Origin: Streptomyces regalis
Lineage (GTDB): Bacteria > Actinomycetota > Actinomycetes > Streptomycetales > Streptomycetaceae
Direction of reading: 5' to 3'
Length of the DNA: 6,130 bases
Assembly (NCBI RefSeq): GCF_001509475.1
Contig: NZ_LLZG01000132.1
Coordinates: 1 to 6,130 of the forward strand
The translations under genes were made by a program, and so were the position numbers. Below, piece by piece: positions 1 to 3,199 of this stretch. Each line of letters starts with the position of its first letter. Positions within the stretch are counted from its first letter, which is position 1. A model generated the notes under the pieces. It ran no database searches and was not told where the DNA came from. It saw nothing but the letters and a program-made list of their open reading frames with translations.

Positions 1-133
1 TGGACCGGCACCTGCACCACCTGCCACCGCCCCCTGCCCAGAACATCCGCCACCAGCCCAAACCCAAGAGCCAGAGCAACCTAACGGAGTCCTACTAGCC
101 GGGGTGCAGGCCCTTGCCGCGAATTGTGTCGGC
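1..133. other. Region beyond the 3' end of the NB-ARC gene; no confident gene
   Basis: This edge stretch lies downstream of the NB-ARC gene. On the minus strand an open frame runs from a GTG at 53-51 off the window edge (VADVLGRGRWQVVQVPV). It has good G/C third positions (15 of 17 codons), but no Shine-Dalgarno sequence, and an in-frame TAG lies upstream at 83-81. On the plus strand a competing frame enters from the edge and stops with TAA at 82-84; its peptide contains CTTCHRPL, a zinc-knuckle-like fragment with no second cysteine pair. The two readings exclude each other and 130 bases cannot decide between them. I saw no convincing terminator hairpin. Confidence 0.2.
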
Positions 134-2566
134 CTACTGGTGGCGACCGAGCAGGTCGAAAATCTCTGCCCGGAGTTCCTGCGCCATGCGGAGGTGGGTG
201 CTGAGGATGGGTGAGGTTTCGGCGCCCAGATCGCAGTAAAACGCAACGCTCTCTTCCACCATGGTCAGCCCTGTGGCGAGGTCGTGTTGCCCGTTTCGCC
301 GGACCCAGGCGGCCAAGCAGAGAGTACGGGCGAGTTCCGGTGTGTTGACCGCGGGATCGGCATGCGCAAGCTGCCGCTGGATCTCCACTGCCTTAGCGGA
401 GATCTCTGCGGCGGTCGAGTGCTGCTCATCTCCTGAGTAGGCGCCGGCCAGGCTGGCCAGTGCCTTGGCCAGGTGGTGGTAATCCTGGGAGTTCTGGAAG
501 AAGTCTGCTGCCTGGCGGTGGTCGTCGATAGCCTCGGAGAATCTCTCCATGTGCTGCAGTGCGTCGCCGCGGTTGTGCAGGGCAAGGGCCTCGCCATGCC
601 GGTCGTGTGTCTCTCGGAGGCGGGGGATGGCTTCCCCGTACAGGGTGACGGCTTGCTCGAACTTCCCGGTTTCTCGTAGGGCGGCACCGAGGTTGACCAG
701 GGTCATGGCGTCACCGCGGTTGTCGCCGGTCGCCCGCATGATGCTGAGGGCCTGGCTCAGGACGGGGATGGCTTTGCCGGGCTGGCACATTTCCCGCAAG
801 GCCGAGCCGAGATTGTTCAGGGCCCGCGCCTGGCCACGGAGATCCTGGATTTCGCTGAAGATGGCTGCAGCTGTGGTGTGGGCGTTGGTGCATTCGTCGT
901 ACTCCCGCGTCTCCCGCCGGGCGACGCCGAGTGCGTCCAGCGCCATAGCCCGGCCGTGCCAGTCGCCAGCCTCTGCGAAGGCGTCGGCCGCTGTCTGGAG
1001 AAGAAGGACCGCTGCATCGAACTGCCGCAGCTCCCGTTGGGCGATGCCGAGATGGACCATGGCCCGACCTGCGTTCTGGTAGTCGCCAGCTTGCTGGAGG
1101 ATGGCCAGCGCGGTGGCGGTGACGGCGGTCCAGTCGGCGAAGTAGCGGTGCTGCTCGAAGAACCCGGCCAAGCTGAAGGCGAGGCTGGCCGCCGTAGCAG
1201 CAGCCCCGGTCTCGTGAGCGGTGGTGACGGTGGCGACCAGGTTTGCCCGCTCGTTCTCCAGCCACTCCAGCGCCTTCTCCCGGTCGGTGAAGAGCAAGGA
1301 GGGTGGACAGTCGGAATCAGAGGCGAGGTGCGTGCTGGCAGCGGATGCCAGGGTCCGGTAGCGCTCAAGAAGCCGGGAGCGGGCCGCGATCAGGGTTTCG
1401 CGCCCCTCTTGCTTCAGATGGTCGGTGGCGTAGAGACGGACCAGGTCGTGCATGCGCCAGCGTCCCCAGGCGGATCCAAAGGTCTCGATCAGGTGGGCTC
1501 GGTTCAGGTCCTGAAGGATCTCCTCGGCGGTGAACGCATCCACGTCGGCGAGAGCAGCGGCGCTCTCGGTCGACAGATCGGGGCCGGGATTGAGGGGGTA
1601 GAGCCTGAACAACCGTGCCGACGCTGTCCTGAGGTGCTGGTACGACAGGTCGAAGGCGGCGCGCACCGCACGGTCCTCGCGGCGTAACCGATCAAGTCGG
1701 GAGTGCTCTGTCCGTAGCGCCTGGGCAAGCGAGGTCAGTGGGCGGGTCGGAGCGTCGGCGAGCAGGGCGGCAGCGATACGCAAGGCCAGGGGCAGGCCCG
1801 CGCACAGGTCGGCAATGGCAGCGGCTGCTCCGGGATTTTCTTGGACGCGCATGTCGGCGGGTCCGCGGGCCTGCAGCAGGGCTTGGTGCAGCAGGGCGAT
1901 GGACGCGTCGGTGTCCAGGACGTTCAGGTCGTGGAGGCGGGCGTCAATATCGAGGGTGTGGCGGGAGGTGATCAGGACGGCGGTGATCCCGTCGGTGGGC
2001 AGTAACGGAGCTGCCTGGTCGGCACTGGAGGCGTTGTCGATGACGACTAGGATCCGTCGGCCCTGTTCGATGAAAGCAGCCAGCGCACTGCGGTACAGCC
2101 GCTGTAGGTCTTGCAGCCCGCTGGGGATTTGTTCGCCGGGAATGCCCAGAGCGCGCAGAAAACCGTCCAGTGCCTGCTCAGGGGAGAGTCGGCGTTCGGG
2201 GTCGTAACCGAACAGATCGACGAACAGCACTCCCCCCGGGAACCAGTCCGGTTCGCGCAGGGCGCGGGTGGCGACCTGGACAACCAGCTCGGTCTTGCCA
2301 ACACCGGCCAGCCCCGCCACTGCTACCCGTGACAGCTGAGGCGCCACCAGAACTGCCTGTTGTTCCTCACGGGGGGCCAGCGCGTCGAGTAGCTCCTCCA
2401 CGTGTGCGTCGCGCCCGGTGAACGTGGGGGAGGGAGCGGGAAGTCCGGAGAGTGCCGGTGTGATCTTTGGGGGCAGCGCCACGGTGATGTTGCGGCCCTG
2501 GATCACCTGATGGAAGAACACGCCGCCGCTGATTGTGTTGGACACGGTCCAGCTGTCGTCGGCCAT
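134..2566 (-). CDS. NB-ARC/TPR STAND ATPase (bacterial NLR-like receptor) with N-terminal amyloid-like motif
   Basis: Predicted cytoplasmic signal-transducing ATPase of the AP-ATPase/NB-ARC class that would sense a ligand, oligomerise and activate a partner. Domain order: amyloid-like motif (residues 10-31); proline-rich linker; NB-ARC lead-in FTGRDAHVEELL (48-59); Walker A GLAGVGKT (85-92); Walker B ILVVIDNA (172-179, Asp177); sensor-like LITSR (198-202); GLPLAL (257-262); winged-helix region about 295-395 with the MHD motif RMHDLVRLYA (371-380); an ALEWLENERANLV segment (432-444) typical of actinobacterial AfsR-like NB-ARC proteins; then six TPRs (494-733). All nucleotide-binding motifs are intact and no DNA-binding domain is seen, so this is not a SARP regulator such as AfsR. 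The ATG lies 5 nt after the stop of the upstream small gene, with CAAGG 9 nt ahead inside that gene, implying translational coupling. It ends in TAG. Two leucine codons are TTA (L188, L294). The family call is solid; the ligand is unknown. Confidence 0.95.
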   Translation of the reverse strand: MADDSWTVSNTISGGVFFHQVIQGRNITVALPPKITPALSGLPAPSPTFTGRDAHVEELLDALAPREEQQAVLVAPQLSRVAVAGLAGVGKTELVVQVATRALREPDWFPGGVLFVDLFGYDPERRLSPEQALDGFLRALGIPGEQIPSGLQDLQRLYRSALAAFIEQGRRILVVIDNASSADQAAPLLPTDGITAVLITSRHTLDIDARLHDLNVLDTDASIALLHQALLQARGPADMRVQENPGAAAAIADLCAGLPLALRIAAALLADAPTRPLTSLAQALRTEHSRLDRLRREDRAVRAAFDLSYQHLRTASARLFRLYPLNPGPDLSTESAAALADVDAFTAEEILQDLNRAHLIETFGSAWGRWRMHDLVRLYATDHLKQEGRETLIAARSRLLERYRTLASAASTHLASDSDCPPSLLFTDREKALEWLENERANLVATVTTAHETGAAATAASLAFSLAGFFEQHRYFADWTAVTATALAILQQAGDYQNAGRAMVHLGIAQRELRQFDAAVLLLQTAADAFAEAGDWHGRAMALDALGVARRETREYDECTNAHTTAAAIFSEIQDLRGQARALNNLGSALREMCQPGKAIPVLSQALSIMRATGDNRGDAMTLVNLGAALRETGKFEQAVTLYGEAIPRLRETHDRHGEALALHNRGDALQHMERFSEAIDDHRQAADFFQNSQDYHHLAKALASLAGAYSGDEQHSTAAEISAKAVEIQRQLAHADPAVNTPELARTLCLAAWVRRNGQHDLATGLTMVEESVAFYCDLGAETSPILSTHLRMAQELRAEIFDLLGRHQ
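368..1087 (-). repeat. Six tandem 40-residue TPR units
   Basis: Residues 494-733 divide exactly into six 40-residue units starting at 494, 534, 574, 614, 654 and 694. Each opens with a GD/QD/HD-like turn (GDYQNA, GDWHGRA, QDLRGQA, GDNRGDA, HDRHGEA, QDYHHLA). Most contain AxALxxLGxAxRE and a second helix of the form F-x-x-A-x-x-x-x-x-x-A. The fixed 40-residue (120-bp) period matches the long TPR type (TPR_12, kinesin-light-chain-like) common in NLR sensors. The units are clearly diverged, so this is not a recent DNA duplication. The array is the likely ligand-sensing or autoinhibitory part. Confidence 0.85.
1685..1687 (-). promoter_or_regulatory. TTA leucine codon (L294), possible bldA dependence
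   Basis: The codon for Leu294 reads TTA on the minus strand (context CTT GAT CGG TTA CGC CGC). In Streptomyces TTA is very rare and is read by the developmentally controlled bldA tRNA. If the host is Streptomyces, full translation of the NB-ARC protein would be favoured late in growth. Confidence 0.6.
2003..2005 (-). promoter_or_regulatory. TTA leucine codon (L188), possible bldA dependence
   Basis: A second in-frame TTA encodes Leu188, just after Walker B (context GCT CCG TTA CTG CCC). I found no in-frame TTA in the other two complete genes, so the codon is confined to the NB-ARC receptor and the partial gene at the window edge. Confidence 0.6.
2474..2539 (-). other. RHIM/PP-like amyloid signalling motif of the NB-ARC protein
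   Basis: Residues 10-31 begin NTISGG and contain the core HQVIQGRNI, ending before a PP linker. The 22 positions align without gaps to motifs in the two neighbouring proteins. Positions invariant in all three are N1, I3, S4, G5, G6, V12, G15 and R16. The V-I-Q-G core resembles the RHIM tetrad (I/V-Q-x-G). An N-terminal location directly ahead of NB-ARC is where receptor-side amyloid motifs sit in known bacterial and fungal NLRs. The sequence and alignment are seen directly; amyloid formation is inferred. Confidence 0.75.
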
Positions 2567-2571
2567 GCGGC

Positions 2572-3021
2572 TCAGCCTTGCGAGGACCGCGTCTCGCCTT
2601 CGGGGGCGGTGGGGGGAGGGGCTGTGTTGAAGGACAAGCCGGAGAAGTCCCGGCCCTGCAATACCGGCCCGTGCTGGGTGCCGCCGCTGATCGTGTTGTG
2701 GACGTCGCCGTCGCCGGTACGCACGAGCTTCGCCTGCTCATGCCACTGCAGCAGGTCGGCAGAGAACCCCGTGTCCACTGCGGCCCGCACTGCCAGAGCG
2801 GTGCTCAATGCCTGAGCACGCGCTGTATCTCCGGGACTCTCCTGAAGCCTGACCAGCTCCGTCTCCCCGGAACTGACGGCGGGAGCCTGTGAGGATTCGT
2901 CCTGGCCACGCGTGAAGGGGCGGCGCACCAGCGTGGTCAGCCCCGCCCAAGCTTGCCGTCCGAGCTCTCCGCCGGCGCCTCCTGCCAGTGCCGCGAGCAA
3001 CGCCACCGAAATCGGATCCAT
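2572..3021 (-). CDS. Small candidate effector: glycine-rich hydrophobic N-terminus, C-terminal amyloid-like motif
   Basis: 149-residue protein without a recognised enzyme domain. Residues 5-21 form a hydrophobic glycine/alanine helix with overlapping GxxxG spacings (G14/G18, G17/G21), followed by GRQAWAGLTTLVRRPF (21-36), an amphipathic segment ending in basic residues. Residues 37-56 look disordered. Residues 57-101 are predicted helical (ELVRLQ, then a RA-x-ALSTALAVRAAV-type helix and FSADLLQWHEQAKLV). Residues 109-130 are the amyloid-like motif, and the tail from 131 is proline-rich and disordered. This order, a small helical domain plus a C-terminal motif next to an NLR bearing the same motif N-terminally, is that of bacterial Bell/HeLo-like cell-death effectors. 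The likely role is membrane perturbation after activation (inference). The ATG has GAGGG 9 nt upstream, the best Shine-Dalgarno in the window. The stop is 5 nt before the NB-ARC start, so the two form an operon. It could instead be only an adaptor. Confidence 0.87.
   Translation of the reverse strand: MDPISVALLAALAGGAGGELGRQAWAGLTTLVRRPFTRGQDESSQAPAVSSGETELVRLQESPGDTARAQALSTALAVRAAVDTGFSADLLQWHEQAKLVRTGDGDVHNTISGGTQHGPVLQGRDFSGLSFNTAPPPTAPEGETRSSQG
2632..2697 (-). other. RHIM/PP-like amyloid signalling motif at the effector C-terminus
   Basis: Residues 109-130 begin NTISGG and contain the core GPVLQGRDFSG. The motif shares 10 of 22 positions with that of the NB-ARC protein and 13 of 22 with that of the larger ATPase. 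It sits near the C-terminus after a short polar linker (RTGDGDVH), the position expected for an effector-side amyloid motif. At DNA level 19 bases of its start (2680-2698) match 18 of 19 bases of the NB-ARC motif (2522-2540). Confidence 0.75.
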
Positions 3022-3030
3022 GCTGTACCA

Positions 3031-3035
3031 CCCTC
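3031..3035 (-). promoter_or_regulatory. Ribosome binding site of the small effector gene
   Basis: GAGGG on the minus strand, 9 nt before the ATG at 3021-3019. It supports this start and independent translation initiation of the pair. Confidence 0.6.
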
Positions 3036-3158
3036 GGTATCTCTTGCTTCACCAGGAGTGGACACGCTACGAGGGTCTGCGGTTGCAGAGGGCGCTGATT
3101 CGGCAATTCTGTCCTGGGCCCGACAACGTTCACAGACAGACCGGGGTGAGTACTTCGA

Positions 3159-3172
3159 GGCGGGGAACCGCC
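3159..3172 (-). terminator. Small GC hairpin downstream of the large ATPase gene
   Basis: On the minus strand, GGCGG and CCGCC form a 5-bp stem around a TTCC loop, starting about 28 nt after the TAG stop of the upstream gene. There is no T tract. Hairpins without U tracts may terminate in Streptomyces, but a 5-bp stem is short, so this is a weak candidate. Confidence 0.25.
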
Positions 3173-3199
3173 ACAGAAGATCAACGCAGATGCTGATGA

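Larger units (their letters stand above)
3022..3199 (-). promoter_or_regulatory. 178-nt spacer, candidate promoter region of the effector/NB-ARC pair
   Basis: This is the largest gap between the complete genes and the natural place for a promoter of the downstream pair. On the minus strand, GTGAAC (3133-3128) and CAGAAT (3111-3106) are separated by 16 nt, a weak -35/-10 pair. A second -10-like TAGCGT lies at 3069-3064, without a good -35. A frame open through the spacer has poor third-position G/C, so it looks non-coding. None of the promoter matches is strong; read-through from the upstream ATPase gene is also possible. Confidence 0.35.

Noticed and set aside
1..53. Minus-strand partial gene starting at GTG 53 (VADVLGRGRWQVV)
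   Set aside because: Codon bias is good but there is no Shine-Dalgarno, only 17 codons are visible, and a plus-strand frame ending at 84 competes. It is kept only as a note on the edge region.
878..1687. Long plus-strand open frame (269 residues) antisense to the NB-ARC gene
   Set aside because: The minus-strand frame encodes recognisable NB-ARC and TPR motifs over the same bases. The plus frame has no domain and is the usual antisense shadow of high-GC coding DNA.
134..2566. AfsR/SARP-type transcriptional activator
   Set aside because: The NB-ARC and TPR parts resemble AfsR, but the N-terminus holds the short motif and a linker rather than the winged-helix DNA-binding and BTAD domains.
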